Below are positions 63,211-64,000 of a stretch of DNA of 64,000 bases, piece after piece; within the stretch, counting starts at the first letter, position 1, and each line of letters opens with the position of its first letter. A model generated the notes under the pieces. It saw only the letters and a list, made by a program, of their open reading frames with translations. It had not been told where the DNA came from and ran no database searches. Position numbers and translations under genes: made by a program. Origin of the DNA: Psettodes erumei (lineage: Eukaryota > Chordata > Actinopteri > Pleuronectiformes > Psettodidae); NCBI GenBank assembly GCA_016785225.1, contig JAFBJZ010000652.1, positions 436,001 to 500,000 of the forward strand. The letters are read 5' to 3'.

Positions 63211-64000
63211 GGGAAGATGCGATGCTCTGAAAGCCAACAACCCCCCCCCCTTATTTTTTTTTTTATTTTTTATCGCCGCCATCAAATTCCTTTTGTCCCG
63301 GTCGACTCTTGACTTTATTTGGACTCGGCGGTCGGAGAGGTATTAGCCGTTTGAGCGTTTCCAAGTATCTGCTCACTGTCACTCTGTTTTTATTCTGGAG
63401 GATTAAGCGAGCTGAGCCGCCCATCACGGGCTCGGAATAACGATGGAGGGAGGGGGGGGCAGTCAGACGCTGATGAAACAGCCTGAAACGCCGTAAAACA
63501 AACTTCTTTGTGGCTGCTGCGTTTTTTTTTTTTGACGCCTCCTCGGCGTCAGCGTCGAGCGTGACAGTTAAAGGGCCGGTGCGTATAATCCAGGAGGCTC
63601 GATCGGCAGAACGTAATTACGTTAGCGCGTAGTCACCTGGCGATAGGAGTCGTCGTTAGCACGTTAGCACGTTAGCGTGACGGATGAACTGAAGTGAAGT
63701 GGTTTCTCAGGAGAAGTTGCTGAAGTGAAACTTTGATGAACTTTAATACCTTTTGTTTGTGAGTTAAATTATTATATTATGATTATTATTTTAAAAAAAC
63801 AAAAACAACCAAATACTTCCAAATCCATCAATTGTAGTTTTTTTTTTAAGAAAAGCTGCGGTCAGCAGCGATCGCGCCAAGGGTCGCCTCAGGGCGGTAA
63901 TTGCCCGCCGAGCCTCGGAGCGTAAAATCACGCTCGCCGTCTGCGCGAGGTCTGGAGTGGCCTCGCGTATATATAAACCCTGCGGCGTGACGGCTGAGAT

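Larger units (their letters stand above)
52001..64000. other. Intergenic, very repeat-rich; no gene recognised
   Basis: No exon with splice and family support was found. The longest CA/GT tracts are listed separately; others include 52199-52231, 53634-53673, 54880-54920, 59367-59408, 60749-60789 and 61733-61766. Other simple repeats are CACCTC units at 53420-53448, (ATTT)n at 55024-55062, CT-rich at 55856-55880, GAA at 56079-56106, (CAT)n at 60315-60342, GGAGGT at 60541-60571, (GTT)n at 61475-61496 and TCC at 62550-62580. Confidence 0.5.

Overview
The window looks like teleost (ray-finned fish) nuclear DNA. The genes are split into short exons with GT-AG introns. The encoded proteins resemble vertebrate cyclin B3, a TNF-family ligand, an A-kinase-anchor-like protein and a GPI-type trypsin-like protease. 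The rest is dense with (AC)n/(GT)n microsatellites (about ninety tracts counted by eye), homopolymer runs and AGCTT/GCTAAC words of the kind common in fish intergenic DNA. No bacterial, plasmid, phage, CRISPR or viral gene was recognised.

Layout. (1) 1-18.9 kb: the 5' part of a TNF-superfamily ligand gene on the minus strand. Exon 1 (cytoplasmic tail and membrane anchor) is at 18660-18926. Exon 2 (stalk) is at 3230-3379, after a repeat-filled 15.3 kb intron. The TNF-homology exons must lie beyond the left edge. (2) 24.6-25.5 kb: the last coding exon of a minus-strand gene whose product has several A-kinase-anchor-like amphipathic helices. It contains an apparent frame break. (3) 28.6-33.5 kb: a complete plus-strand cyclin B3 gene (ccnb3), with a CCAAT/CCAAT/CHR cell-cycle promoter, a 27-nt in-frame microexon and two single-base homopolymer discrepancies. 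(4) 33.5-43 kb: no recognised gene. A CRE-type site and an ETS/ATGGCGGCT segment are possible first exons or promoters. (5) 43.2-45.6 kb: a complete six-exon minus-strand trypsin-like serine protease with signal peptide and a hydrophobic, probably GPI-directing, C-terminus. (6) 45.7-64 kb: repeat-rich sequence with no recognisable exon.

The genes do not form one pathway. The neighbourhood is informative all the same. From general knowledge of human maps, AKAP4 and CCNB3 are head-to-head neighbours on Xp11.22 close to DGKK, while AKAP11 and TNFSF11 are neighbours on 13q14 close to DGKH. A TNF ligand, an AKAP-like gene and ccnb3 together here would fit an ancestral block that these two human regions each kept in part. 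This is inference and needs a synteny search.

I see no undescribed multi-gene system. The points most worth checking are the reading-frame breaks in ccnb3 and the AKAP-like exon (possible homopolymer assembly errors), the ccnb3 microexon, the paralogon arrangement and the candidate CTCF sites between the genes.
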